Source of the DNA: Paenibacillus silvisoli
Lineage (GTDB): Bacteria > Bacillota > Bacilli > Paenibacillales > Paenibacillaceae
Length of the DNA: 64,000 nucleotides
Reading direction: 5' to 3'
Assembly (NCBI RefSeq): GCF_030866765.1
Contig: NZ_CP133017.1
Coordinates: 2,896,001 to 2,960,000 of the forward strand
Both the position numbers and the translations under genes were made by a program. The notes beneath the pieces are model-generated. The model ran no database searches and was not told where the DNA came from. It saw only the letters and a list, made by a program, of their open reading frames with translations. Positions 43,095 through 51,543 of the stretch are shown piece after piece. Positions within the stretch are counted from its first letter, which is position 1, and each line of letters starts with the position of its first letter.

Positions 43095-43901
43095 ATCGCA
43101 ACATTTCCAGACATTAGAAAGCATCCGGATTTCGTTAGCCCGCAATCGAAGGCGTGGAATGAACAGCTTGCTGCCGAGACAGGCAAATACGAGTTTACAT
43201 GGAAGCAGGATTTCGAAGGCCCACCGGCTGAGGATGCGTTGACGGAGAAGCTGGCTGCCATCGTACACGGAAAAGTGCTCGACGTGGGATGCGGGCATGG
43301 CAGCTATATGAATCAATGGGCCGATCGGGCGGAGGAGGTCGTCGGATTCGATCTAACCGCCGGCTATCTGGAGACAGCCAACCGGTCCCGAAAGCCGAAT
43401 GTTCGATACGTGCAAGGCAATACGAAGGATGGAAAGCTCCCATTCCCCGATGATTATTTTGACATCGCGTATACGAAGAAAGGGCCGACGAGCTGGTACC
43501 GGGAGGGAAACCGGATCGTCCGTTCCGGCGGTACGCTGCTGCTCTATCATCCGGGTGACGGACACGGCGGGGAATTAAGCAGCTATTTTCCGGGATTGTT
43601 CGCGCCTTCGGGTAAAGGGGCTCCAACTCTGCTAGATTTGTACGAGGAGCGCCTCGAAGCGAGCGGACTGCAAATCGTTGAGCTGACGAAGCTGCAGGAG
43701 ACGATGTGGCTGCCAACAGCCGAAGATGTATTAAGCATGCTGTGCTTCGGTCAACGGGAGAGTTACAAGGCGTATGTGCGAGAAAGCTGCTACGCTCAGC
43801 TCGCACAGCGGTTTGAGAAGCATGCGACCGCCCGCGGGATCCGCACGACGGGCAGCTATTACCTCATTGAAGCGACCCCGGGAAGGCGGCAAATCGGTTA
43901 A
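43095..43901 (+). CDS. Class I SAM-dependent methyltransferase, apparent ATC start
   Basis: About 268 residues with SAM motif I KVLDVGCGHGSY, EEVVGFDLT (motif II acidic end) and PFPDDYFDIAYTKKG (post I/motif IV region). No ATG, GTG or TTG lies near the strong GAGGAGG site at 43,080-43,086; the in-frame codons are ATC at 43,092 and 43,095, the second with ideal spacing. An ATG at 42,990 lies inside the terminator hairpin, and TTG 43,239 would cut into the domain. A rare ATC start, or a sequence error, is implied. The acceptor substrate is unknown. Confidence 0.7.
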   Translation: MATFPDIRKHPDFVSPQSKAWNEQLAAETGKYEFTWKQDFEGPPAEDALTEKLAAIVHGKVLDVGCGHGSYMNQWADRAEEVVGFDLTAGYLETANRSRKPNVRYVQGNTKDGKLPFPDDYFDIAYTKKGPTSWYREGNRIVRSGGTLLLYHPGDGHGGELSSYFPGLFAPSGKGAPTLLDLYEERLEASGLQIVELTKLQETMWLPTAEDVLSMLCFGQRESYKAYVRESCYAQLAQRFEKHATARGIRTTGSYYLIEATPGRRQIG

Positions 43902-44097
43902 GCGCGACGCCAAATAAAAACAGCCCAATTGCTCCATACTGATGGAGGGCGATCGGACTGCGCTTATTTTCGGGTATTTACCCGTAAAGTGATGCATGAA
44001 CCGGAGAAAAAGTTTAGTATTTCGGGAATAAAAGTGCTACCTTTATAGAGGTACTGCCTGTCCCAAGCAAGAATCAATTTCGATGAGGTGAATGATC
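43902..44097. other. Gene-free stretch with small hairpins
   Basis: CTCCAT-actg-ATGGAG (43,932-43,947) and CGGGT-attt-ACCCG near 43,971 are the only structures seen. On the minus strand the first is followed by TTTTTATTT and could stop antisense transcription. The imperfect inverted repeat AGTGCTACCT...AGGTACT (44,033-44,056) may be a PhyH promoter element. Confidence 0.35.
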
Positions 44098-44934
44098 GTG
44101 AAAGTAAGTCAACATGAATTGGATACGCTTACTCTAAATGAAGAAACGATTCAGCTTGCTGTCAACCTGATTCGTGTCAACGGTTACGTAATTCTCGAAG
44201 GCGTCCTGCCTGAAGCGAAGGTTGTCGAGCTTCGCACCGCGTTCCAGGAAGCGATGGACTGGTTCATCGATAAGCATGGCAAAGAAATTTATTTGAATAA
44301 AACCGGCTTCAACGCGGGAACGAACCACCTTGGTATTTTCCTTCCGTTCCAAGCGCCGTTCAACGATCCGCTTGTTATCGAGCATCCGTTCGCGCTGTCG
44401 ATCATGGACCGTATCTTGGGCAAGGATTACTCCGTAACGCTGTTCTCGTCGAACACGTCGCTGCCAGGCGGCCAGAAAGCGCAGCCGGTTCACCCGGATT
44501 ACGGCGCTCGTTTCGGCGATCTGTGCAACACGCACCTGCCGATCACGGATCTCGTCTTCAACATTCCGCTCGTCGACGTTCACGACGGCAACGGCCCGAT
44601 GGAAATTTGGCCGGGCGGCACGCACCTGCTGCCTGACAACTACTACGGTCCGAACGGCCCGAATCCGGAAGAGCTGGCGCCGCACATGCACTCCATTAAA
44701 GTGCATATGCCTGCGGGCTCGATCCTGCTCCGCGACGTGCGCATGTGGCACCGCGGCACGCCGAACCGCGGCGATTCCATCCGTCCGAACCTGGCGCTTA
44801 TCTACAGCGCTATGGACCGCGACAATCGCGTTCAAATTCCGATCGAGACGTACGAGCAAATGTCGGACCGCGCGAAGCACCTGTTCCGCTGGCAGAAAAT
44901 CGGCTTCCCGGCAATCGAGCCGACCCACGAATAA
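44098..44934 (+). CDS. Phytanoyl-CoA dioxygenase (PhyH) family protein
   Basis: A 278-residue Fe(II)/2-oxoglutarate-type dioxygenase. The metal triad is suggested by HPDYG (His and Asp) and the distal His in MWHRGTPN, with an Arg nearby for the co-substrate. GTG 44,098 lies 7 bases after GAGGTG; the ATG at 44,092 is too close to it. A terminator follows. Substrates in the family include fatty acyl-CoA, small alkaloids and phosphonates, so none is proposed here. A related but frameshifted gene is at 51,544. Confidence 0.85.
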   Translation: MKVSQHELDTLTLNEETIQLAVNLIRVNGYVILEGVLPEAKVVELRTAFQEAMDWFIDKHGKEIYLNKTGFNAGTNHLGIFLPFQAPFNDPLVIEHPFALSIMDRILGKDYSVTLFSSNTSLPGGQKAQPVHPDYGARFGDLCNTHLPITDLVFNIPLVDVHDGNGPMEIWPGGTHLLPDNYYGPNGPNPEELAPHMHSIKVHMPAGSILLRDVRMWHRGTPNRGDSIRPNLALIYSAMDRDNRVQIPIETYEQMSDRAKHLFRWQKIGFPAIEPTHE

Positions 44935-44945
44935 TCCGATTGTAC

Positions 44946-44986
44946 AAGGACTCCAAAATCGTTATGATTTTGGTAGTCCTTTTTTA
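44946..44986 (+). terminator. Rho-independent terminator of the PhyH gene
   Basis: AAGGACTCCAAAATC pairs with GATTTTGGTAGTCCTT (one bulge), followed by T-rich sequence. Confidence 0.9.
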
Positions 44987-45015
44987 TCTATCATCTGCAG
45001 AAGGGAAGAGCGAAG

Positions 45016-45639
45016 ATGAAAGCAGCGGAGATCATCAATGAGGTACCATCGGCAGGCAAGCAGATCGCCATTACGTTCGACGACGGCCCGAATCCGGAGT
45101 GGACGCCGCAGTTTCTAGAGGTATTCAAGAAGCACGGCGCGAAGGCGACGTTCTACACCTTAGGTCCGAATATGGAAAAATACCCCGACGTCGCGAAGCG
45201 GATCGTCGAAGAAGGCCACGAGCTTGGCAATCACAGCTACTCGCATCCCCATATGCCCGAGCTCAGCAAGGAGGCGCAAACGGCCGAGCTGCTGCAGGCT
45301 GCGCAGCTGATCGCGGCCGTGACGGGGGGCAGCCCGAATACGTTCCGCCCGCCGTATTTGGACGTGAACAACGACCTGCTCGAAGCGGCCGGAGAGCTCG
45401 GCTACTACGTCATACATGGCGTGAATTTAGGCACGAATGATTGGGATATGCCGGGAACCGAGCATATTTTGGCCGAGACGCGTCCTACCGTACGAGACGG
45501 CAGCATCCTGCTTTTCCATGACGGGTTTGGCGACCGTTCGCAATCGCTCGCTGCGATTGCCATATTGGTGCCGGGGCTGATCGAGCAGGGGTACAAGCTT
45601 GTTACCGTTAGCGAGCTGCTAGGGCTGACGGCTTCTTAG
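45016..45639 (+). CDS. Polysaccharide deacetylase (NodB/PdaA-like), no signal peptide
   Basis: A 207-residue NodB-domain protein with all five family motifs: ITFDDGPNP, NHSYSHPHM, RPPYLD, NDWDMPG and LLFHDGFGD. These metal-dependent enzymes remove N-acetyl groups from peptidoglycan, chitin or related sugars. Unlike most spore or wall deacetylases, it has no secretion signal, so an intracellular role is likely. GAAGGGAAGAG precedes ATG. Its stop overlaps the stop of the convergent lysR gene by four bases. Confidence 0.9.
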   Translation: MKAAEIINEVPSAGKQIAITFDDGPNPEWTPQFLEVFKKHGAKATFYTLGPNMEKYPDVAKRIVEEGHELGNHSYSHPHMPELSKEAQTAELLQAAQLIAAVTGGSPNTFRPPYLDVNNDLLEAAGELGYYVIHGVNLGTNDWDMPGTEHILAETRPTVRDGSILLFHDGFGDRSQSLAAIAILVPGLIEQGYKLVTVSELLGLTAS

Positions 45640-46541
45640 TCCTGCTGATTTCCCTCTTCAGCTTCAGCCTCCACCATATGAACAAAACGCTCCGCCGCGA
45701 TGGAGAGCTGCCGTCCTTGCACGATGGCAAAGCCGATCCGTCGCGGCGGCAGCGGTACCTCCGTGTCCAGCGCGAGCAGGCTGCCGCCGCGCAAATCCTC
45801 CTCCACGAATGAACGGCTGATCAACGCCGCCCCATACCCTAGCTTCGCGAATTCCGCCAATAAATCCACGCTCCCAAGCTCGATATCCGGTTGAACCGAT
45901 ACGCCTTTAGAAGCAAACCACTGTTCAACGAAGTCCCGCGTACTGCTCCCGATCGAAAGCATCAGCAGCGGCAGCTCCGCCAGCTCTTGAAGCGTAAGCC
46001 TCCGGCTCGCAGCCTCCCGAAAAGCGTCCCCGACCACGAAGCAATCCGCAAGCGTAGCAATCGGCACGATATGAAGCTGTGGATCTTGGAGCGGCAAATG
46101 CACGATGGCGCAATCGATCTCGCCCTCCTTGAGCCGTTTGGCGAGATCCGGCGTTTTGCCATGCGATAAACGGATTCGGATGCCGGGGTAGGCGCGATGA
46201 TACGCATTCAGATGCGGCAGCAGCAAATGCTTGATGAGCGAATCGCTGGCCCCGATCTGAATTTCTCCGGCATGCAGCTGCTTGAGGTTATGCAGGTGCT
46301 TCTGCGCGGAATCGAGCGTGGAGAAGGACTGCTCGACGTAGGCGAGCAGCGCTTTGCCTTCCTCCGTAAGCTCAACCCCTTTGGATAACCGGCGAAACAG
46401 CTGCAGTTCAAGCGCGTCCTCCATCTGTTTGATCGCATAGCTGACCGAGGGCTGCGTAATATGCAGCTCCAGTGCCGCCTTCGTTAAATTCCGATGCCTG
46501 GCCGTGTAGAGGAATATGCGGTACCACTCCAGATTGATCAT
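45636..46541 (-). CDS. LysR-family regulator divergent from aroA
   Basis: A 301-residue LysR regulator on the minus strand (MINLEWYRIFLYTARHRNL, then AALELHITQPSVSYAIKQ for the HTH) with an effector domain of about 200 residues. It is divergent from aroA across 108 bases, the standard layout for LysR regulators that control the next gene. TGACA-type half-sites lie at 46,545, 46,563 and, reversed, 46,603. Its stop is shared with that of the convergent deacetylase. Confidence 0.88.
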   Translation of the reverse strand: MINLEWYRIFLYTARHRNLTKAALELHITQPSVSYAIKQMEDALELQLFRRLSKGVELTEEGKALLAYVEQSFSTLDSAQKHLHNLKQLHAGEIQIGASDSLIKHLLLPHLNAYHRAYPGIRIRLSHGKTPDLAKRLKEGEIDCAIVHLPLQDPQLHIVPIATLADCFVVGDAFREAASRRLTLQELAELPLLMLSIGSSTRDFVEQWFASKGVSVQPDIELGSVDLLAEFAKLGYGAALISRSFVEEDLRGGSLLALDTEVPLPPRRIGFAIVQGRQLSIAAERFVHMVEAEAEEGNQQD

Positions 46542-46607
46542 TTTGACATAGATCCCCTTTATGACAACGATTTAGAATTCCGATTTCATTTATTACAAGT
46601 ATGTCAT

Positions 46608-46613
46608 TATAAT
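46608..46613 (+). promoter_or_regulatory. Probable -10 of the aroA promoter
   Basis: TATAAT lies 36 bases before the aroA ATG within the divergent intergenic region. The -35 is weak (TTCATT, 46,585-46,590), which would fit an activated promoter. Confidence 0.5.
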
Positions 46614-46649
46614 CGGGATAGATCAAATCGCCATGAAGGAGTGAATGGG

Positions 46650-48023
46650 ATGGAAACGAAGCATATCGATTTAGAAGCGCGTTCGCCATGGTCAAGCCAC
46701 AATGACAAGAAGACGGTGAGCATCCGGCCCGCACAGTCGCCGATCCGCGGCACGGTTGCCGTTCCGGGCAGCAAAAGCCTCACGAACCGGGCGCTCATCA
46801 TCGCGGCGCTGGCAGAGGGACGTTCCGAGCTGCAAGGGATTCTGAGAAGCGACGATTCGTACTGGTGCATCGATGCGCTGACAAAGCTCGGGCTAAAGGT
46901 TTCCGTGGATGGGGACACCGCCTTCGTTGAAGGATGCGGCGGCGTCTGGCCGAACCGCGAGGCAGAGCTTTACGTTGGCGCGGCCGGCACGGTGGCGCGG
47001 TTTCTGCCCGGTGCGCTCGCAACGGGTCAAGGCGAATGGTCGCTGCGAGGCAGCAAGCGAATGAGCGAAAGACCGTTGGCGCCGCTGCTGAAATCGCTGA
47101 CCTCGCTCGGTGCCAGAATCGACTATGGTACTTCGGCGGCGCACAGCCTGCCGTTCACGCTTCACGCGGACGGACTTCGGGGCGGAGAGGTACGCATCTC
47201 CGGCAGTACGTCCAGCCAGTTCATTAGCGGTCTGCTTCTTGCAGCCCCTTATGCGAAAGAGCAGCTGACAGTACGCATTGAAGGCGAAGTGGTGCAGCGT
47301 GACTACGTGCAGATGACGCTCGATATGATGGCGGCATTCGGTATCGGCAACGAGGCTCAAGCGTCGCATGACGACGGTCAATCGATTACGGTGCCGAGCG
47401 GCCGTTACCAAGCGAGAGCCTATCGGCTGGAGCCGGACATTTCCACTTGCTGCTACTTCTGGGCTGCAGCCGCGTTAACCGGAGGCTGTGTCCGGACCGT
47501 CGGCGTTGACGCATCGCGCATTAGCCAGCCGGATATCGAAATGCTGGACGTATTGGAGCAGATGGGCTGCACGGTCGTCAAAGGAGATGACTTCGTTGAG
47601 GTGCAGGGCCCAGAGAAGCTGAACGGCGGATTTACGGCTATCATGAAAAAATGGTCCGATCAGACGCTGACCCTCGCGGCTTTGGCGGTATTTGCGGACG
47701 GACCGATCACGATGACGGACGCCGCGCATATCAGGCAGCATGAATGCGATCGAATCGCCGCTATTTGCGAGGAGCTCGGCAAGCTCGGCATCCGGGTTAC
47801 GGAGCGGGAGGACGGCTTAACCGTTTATCCGGGCGAGCCTGTGCCGACCTTGGTCGATTCCCATGACGATCATCGCATGGCGATGGCGCTATCGCTGATC
47901 GGGCTGAAAACACCGGCTATTCGGATCACCGATCCAGGCTGCGTGTCCAAAACATGCCCGGGCTTTTTCGAGATTCTGGCATCGCTTGGCGCTGGGGTCG
48001 AATTCGAAGCGGGGAGGGAGTAA
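46650..48023 (+). CDS. aroA: 3-phosphoshikimate 1-carboxyvinyltransferase (EPSP synthase)
   Basis: A 457-residue enzyme that joins PEP to shikimate-3-phosphate in chorismate synthesis. The glycine-rich PGSKSLTNRALI binds substrate, RGSKRMSERPL follows as the second signature, and DHRMAMALSLIGLK is the C-terminal one. ATG 46,650 lies 8 bases after AAGGAG; the open frame upstream has no site. It is cotranscribed with aroC two bases later. Regulation by the divergent LysR gene is probable from layout alone. Confidence 0.93.
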   Translation: METKHIDLEARSPWSSHNDKKTVSIRPAQSPIRGTVAVPGSKSLTNRALIIAALAEGRSELQGILRSDDSYWCIDALTKLGLKVSVDGDTAFVEGCGGVWPNREAELYVGAAGTVARFLPGALATGQGEWSLRGSKRMSERPLAPLLKSLTSLGARIDYGTSAAHSLPFTLHADGLRGGEVRISGSTSSQFISGLLLAAPYAKEQLTVRIEGEVVQRDYVQMTLDMMAAFGIGNEAQASHDDGQSITVPSGRYQARAYRLEPDISTCCYFWAAAALTGGCVRTVGVDASRISQPDIEMLDVLEQMGCTVVKGDDFVEVQGPEKLNGGFTAIMKKWSDQTLTLAALAVFADGPITMTDAAHIRQHECDRIAAICEELGKLGIRVTEREDGLTVYPGEPVPTLVDSHDDHRMAMALSLIGLKTPAIRITDPGCVSKTCPGFFEILASLGAGVEFEAGRE

Positions 48024-48025
48024 CA

Positions 48026-49081
48026 ATGGCAGGCAGTTCCTATGGCGAAGCGTTCAAAATAACGACCTACGGCGAATCGCACGGCGTGTCGGTCGGCGTT
48101 ATCGTCGAGGGCGTGACGCCGGGCGTGGAAATTGACGAGCGCTACATTCAGCGGCAGATGGACAGGCGCAAGCCGGGTCAATCCTCGGTCACTTCCCCTC
48201 GCAAAGAGTATGACACCATTCATATCGAGTCCGGCGTGTTCGAGGGACGGACGACGGGTACGCCGCTCTTCATCGTGCTGCGCAACCACGATATGCTGCC
48301 GGATGCATACAGCGATATTCAGCATTCGTATCGGCCCGGCCACGCGGACTTTACGTATTTGCAAAAATACGGCCTTCGCGATCATCGCGGCAGCGGAAGG
48401 GCGTCGGGCCGCGAAACGGCCGCCCGCGTAGCCGGAGGAGCCGTTGCCCGCAAAATGCTGGAGCGACGTGGCGTCGAGGTTGTTGCCTATACGCGGGCAA
48501 TCGGAGGGATCCAATGCCAATCCTTCGATGAAGCCGTCATCGAGCAAAATGCAGTCCGTGCCTGCGATGCCGAAGCGGCCGCGGAAATGATTCGGTACAT
48601 CGAGCAGCTGGCTGCGGACGGCGACAGCTGCGGCGGAATTGTCGAGTGCCGGATTCGCGGCGTCATGCCTGGGCTCGGCGAGCCCGTGTTCGATAAGCTC
48701 GACGCGGAGCTGGCGAAATCGATGTTGTCGATCGGCGCCGTCAAAGGCATCGAATTCGGCGCCGGCTTCGAGGCTGCGGCGATGCGCGGCAGCGAGCATA
48801 ACGACGGCATGAACGAGAGCGGATTTACGAGCAATCATGCTGGCGGCATTATTGGCGGCATCAGCACCGGGCAGGAAATCGTGTTCCGCATTAGCGTCAA
48901 GCCGACCTCCTCGATCTCGCTTCCTCAACAGACGGTCAACGTAAACGGAGAGGAGCAGCAGATCCAGACGATCGGCCGGCATGACCCGTGCATTTGCCCG
49001 CGAATCGTACCGGTCGTGGAAGCGATGGCCTGCTTAGTAGTCGAGGATATGTATAAGCGCCAAGCGGCTATGCATGGCTGA
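48026..49081 (+). CDS. aroC: Chorismate synthase
   Basis: A 351-residue flavin-dependent enzyme that makes chorismate. The family motifs are in place: GEAFKITTYGESHG, YRPGHADFTY, RGSGRASGRETAARV and DPCICPRIVPVVEAM. ATG 48,026 sits behind GGGGAGGGAG, two bases after the aroA stop, so the two are one unit. No further aromatic pathway genes follow in the window. Confidence 0.94.
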   Translation: MAGSSYGEAFKITTYGESHGVSVGVIVEGVTPGVEIDERYIQRQMDRRKPGQSSVTSPRKEYDTIHIESGVFEGRTTGTPLFIVLRNHDMLPDAYSDIQHSYRPGHADFTYLQKYGLRDHRGSGRASGRETAARVAGGAVARKMLERRGVEVVAYTRAIGGIQCQSFDEAVIEQNAVRACDAEAAAEMIRYIEQLAADGDSCGGIVECRIRGVMPGLGEPVFDKLDAELAKSMLSIGAVKGIEFGAGFEAAAMRGSEHNDGMNESGFTSNHAGGIIGGISTGQEIVFRISVKPTSSISLPQQTVNVNGEEQQIQTIGRHDPCICPRIVPVVEAMACLVVEDMYKRQAAMHG

Positions 49082-49124
49082 TTGGACATGGTAGAATATC
49101 CCTTAACCAAGGGAGGGGACCAAC

Positions 49125-49691
49125 GTGCAATCCTATATGTGGGCAGGCAGAAAAATCAGGCTGCGTCCGGCGCATCCCAGCGACTGGGCGCTCTTTCATG
49201 CGAACGATTTCGACTCCGAAAGCGCGCGGCTGTGCGATGTCATTTATTTTCCGCGTTCCGAGGACGGGACGCAGGAGTGGGCGGACGGGCAGGCTGCGCG
49301 GCCGACGGACGGCGATAACGCCTGGCTCGCGGTTGAGACGCTGGACGGCGAATTGGTCGGCAGCATTTGCACGAACGGCTGCAACTCGCGCAGCGGCACG
49401 TTCAAATACGGCATTGGCATCTTCCGCGCGCATTGGCGCAAAGGGTACGCATCGGAGGCGGTGAAGCTCATCCTTCGCTATTACTTCGAGGAGCTGCGCT
49501 ATAACAAAGCGAATGCCCACGTCTATGCGTTTAACGAGGGTTCCGCTGCCTTGCAGGAACGGCTCGGGTTCAAGCAGGAGGGACGCCTGCGGGATATGAT
49601 TTTCACGAATGGCCGGCATTACGATGAGCTTATTTACGGCATGACCAAGATCGATTACGATCGTCTAAAGGAAGAGAAGCCCTACACATAA
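49125..49691 (+). CDS. GNAT-family acetyltransferase (RimJ/RimL-like)
   Basis: A 188-residue GNAT protein with the acetyl-CoA loop FRAHWRKGYASEA, preceded by a beta-sheet block, and the C-terminal NEGSAALQERLGFKQEGRLRD typical of RimJ/RimL-like N-acetyltransferases. It starts at GTG 49,125, 7 bases after GGGAGGGG. The acceptor is unknown. The terminator stem overlaps its stop codon. Confidence 0.9.
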   Translation: MQSYMWAGRKIRLRPAHPSDWALFHANDFDSESARLCDVIYFPRSEDGTQEWADGQAARPTDGDNAWLAVETLDGELVGSICTNGCNSRSGTFKYGIGIFRAHWRKGYASEAVKLILRYYFEELRYNKANAHVYAFNEGSAALQERLGFKQEGRLRDMIFTNGRHYDELIYGMTKIDYDRLKEEKPYT

Positions 49692-49706
49692 GGGCTTCTC
49701 TTTTTT
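49672..49706 (+). terminator. Rho-independent terminator of the GNAT gene
   Basis: AAGAGAAGCCC pairs with GGGCTTCTCTT around a loop that includes the gene's TAA, then TTTT. Confidence 0.93.
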
Positions 49707-49819
49707 GCGATATCTGATCAATTTATTTGATCACTAGCATTAACGTTTCAAGATTCCATTTATTAGTGTTAGATGCTACACTTTGTATAAGACTTCACCA
49801 TTTGGAGGTGCGCCCGCCC

Positions 49820-50839
49820 GTGGAAACGTCCGTCCTTTCCGAGCAGTTTCGAAGATTCGCCGAACGGGAGTGCAAAGGCTCCAGCTTGCTTTATGAACAG
49901 CTCGCATCCCGCATCGCCTCCGATGAAGAGCTGCTAACGATGCTTAGCGCCAGCAGGGCCGGACAGCCGGTACCGAACTTGTTTCTGGCGGCCGTTCACT
50001 ATTTGCTGTTTCAAGGCAGGCAGCATGCGCTTCGGCAGTTCTACCCGAGCCTGGTGGAGCAGCCGCGTGCTGCTTCGGAAGCTTTTCCGGCGTTTAAAGC
50101 CTTCTGTCTGCTGCATCGGAACGACATTTCGCGCCTGCTCGCGACGAAGCTCGTTCAAACGAACGAAGTGCGCAGATGCGCCTACCTGTATCCGGTATTC
50201 TGTCATATCCATCAGCTGACAACCAAGCCGCTTGCTTTGGTCGAAATCGGAACCAGCGCCGGCCTTCAGCTGCTATGGGATCAATACAAGTACAGCTACA
50301 ATGGAATGGACGGCTGCTTTGGCAACCAGCAATCGGACTTTGTGATGGAAGCAACGATTCGGGGCACGAACAGACCGATCCTCTTGCGGGAAAGTCCGCC
50401 GGTCGCTTCGCGGCTGGGCATCGATTTGCACGTCAATCGCCTGCAAAACAAAGAAGACCGCATGTGGCTGAAGGCGTTAATTTGGCCGGAGCATACGCAG
50501 CGGCGCAATCATTTCAATGCGGCCGCGCGCCTGTTTCAGCAGCAGGACGTTCAGCTCATTCAAGGCGACGGCATTGCCTATCTCGATCAAATCGAAGCGG
50601 ATTCAGCGAACGCGCTATGTATTTTCCATACGCATGTTGCCAATCAATTAACGAAGGACGCGAAAAAACGGCTGTTCGACGGGATCCATCGGCTTGGTGA
50701 GACAAGGGACGTATTTCACCTGTACAATAATATGTGGGATGCGGAGCTCCATCTCGATTCATACATGGGCGGCAAGCATCGCAGCTTAACGCTCGCCGAA
50801 ACGGACGGACACGGCCGCTGGTTCAGCTGGAAGCTCTAA
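49820..50839 (+). CDS. DUF2332-family protein
   Basis: A 339-residue protein that resembles DUF2332 (FRRFAERECKGSSLLYEQLA at the start; LALVEIGTSAGLQLLWDQYKY and ALCIFHTHVANQL further on). The VEIGTSAGL stretch is like a SAM-binding motif I, so a methyltransferase-like fold is plausible. GTG 49,820 is chosen because GGAGGT lies 10 bases before it; 31 upstream in-frame codons have no site. Function is unknown. Confidence 0.72.
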   Translation: METSVLSEQFRRFAERECKGSSLLYEQLASRIASDEELLTMLSASRAGQPVPNLFLAAVHYLLFQGRQHALRQFYPSLVEQPRAASEAFPAFKAFCLLHRNDISRLLATKLVQTNEVRRCAYLYPVFCHIHQLTTKPLALVEIGTSAGLQLLWDQYKYSYNGMDGCFGNQQSDFVMEATIRGTNRPILLRESPPVASRLGIDLHVNRLQNKEDRMWLKALIWPEHTQRRNHFNAAARLFQQQDVQLIQGDGIAYLDQIEADSANALCIFHTHVANQLTKDAKKRLFDGIHRLGETRDVFHLYNNMWDAELHLDSYMGGKHRSLTLAETDGHGRWFSWKL

Positions 50840-50864
50840 TACGCGCATAGAAAGAAGTGATCGC

Positions 50865-51458
50865 ATGTTCAACGAGAGCGAATATTTTGACGAACATTTT
50901 ACCGATATCAAATTTTCCGGGGAAGAGCTTATTGGGATCAGCTTCTACGACTGCACGTTCACGAACTGCAGCTTCGGCGAGACGCTGTTCGACGAGTGCA
51001 AATTTTCCGGCTGTACGTTTATCCGCTGCGATCTGAATCTATGCAAAGTTACGGGAAGCAAGTTCTCGCAAGCGACGTTCGTGCAGTCCAAGCTGGTCGG
51101 CATCAATTGGACGGAGGCGGATTGGCCCCGGATTACGGTGCCGGGCATGCTCGCATTCGAGACATGCACGCTCAATCATTCCACCTTTATCGGACTTGCC
51201 CTGCCGCTGTGCAAGATGGAAGGCTGTTCGGCGAAGGACGTCGATTTCCGCGAGGCCAATCTATCGAAGGCGGTCTTGAAAGGGACGGATTTCAGCGAAA
51301 GCCTGTTTGACAGTACGAATTTGAGCGGCGCCGATTTCACCAATGCCGTTCATTACCGCATCGATCCGAGCCGGAATCAGATTGCCCAAGCCACCTTCGC
51401 GCTGCCGGAAGCGATGAATTTGCTGTATGGCATGGATATCAACCTGGTGGAGTCATAA
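50865..51458 (+). CDS. Pentapeptide-repeat protein (Qnr-like fold)
   Basis: A 197-residue protein made of A(D/N)LxX-type pentapeptides (YDCTF TNCSF GETLF DECKF SGCTF IRCDL and later FREANL SKAVL KGTDF SESLF), which fold as a right-handed quadrilateral helix. A break near residues 85-110 separates two helix halves, as in Qnr proteins that shield DNA gyrase. No functional claim follows from the fold alone. AAGAAGTGA lies 10 bases before ATG. Confidence 0.88.
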   Translation: MFNESEYFDEHFTDIKFSGEELIGISFYDCTFTNCSFGETLFDECKFSGCTFIRCDLNLCKVTGSKFSQATFVQSKLVGINWTEADWPRITVPGMLAFETCTLNHSTFIGLALPLCKMEGCSAKDVDFREANLSKAVLKGTDFSESLFDSTNLSGADFTNAVHYRIDPSRNQIAQATFALPEAMNLLYGMDINLVES

Positions 51459-51485
51459 AACCGTTAGTTCGGTCACGCTTCCATC

Positions 51486-51514
51486 TAAGACCGGTACATG
51501 GACGGTCTTATAAT
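51486..51514 (+). promoter_or_regulatory. Inverted repeat overlapping the -10 of the frameshifted PhyH gene
   Basis: TAAGACC (51,486-51,492) and GGTCTTA (51,504-51,510) flank an 11-base centre and run into TATAAT (51,509-51,514). This is an operator-like position. Confidence 0.5.
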
Positions 51515-51543
51515 AGACCTGAACCGTTTATTCGGTAAGGGAG

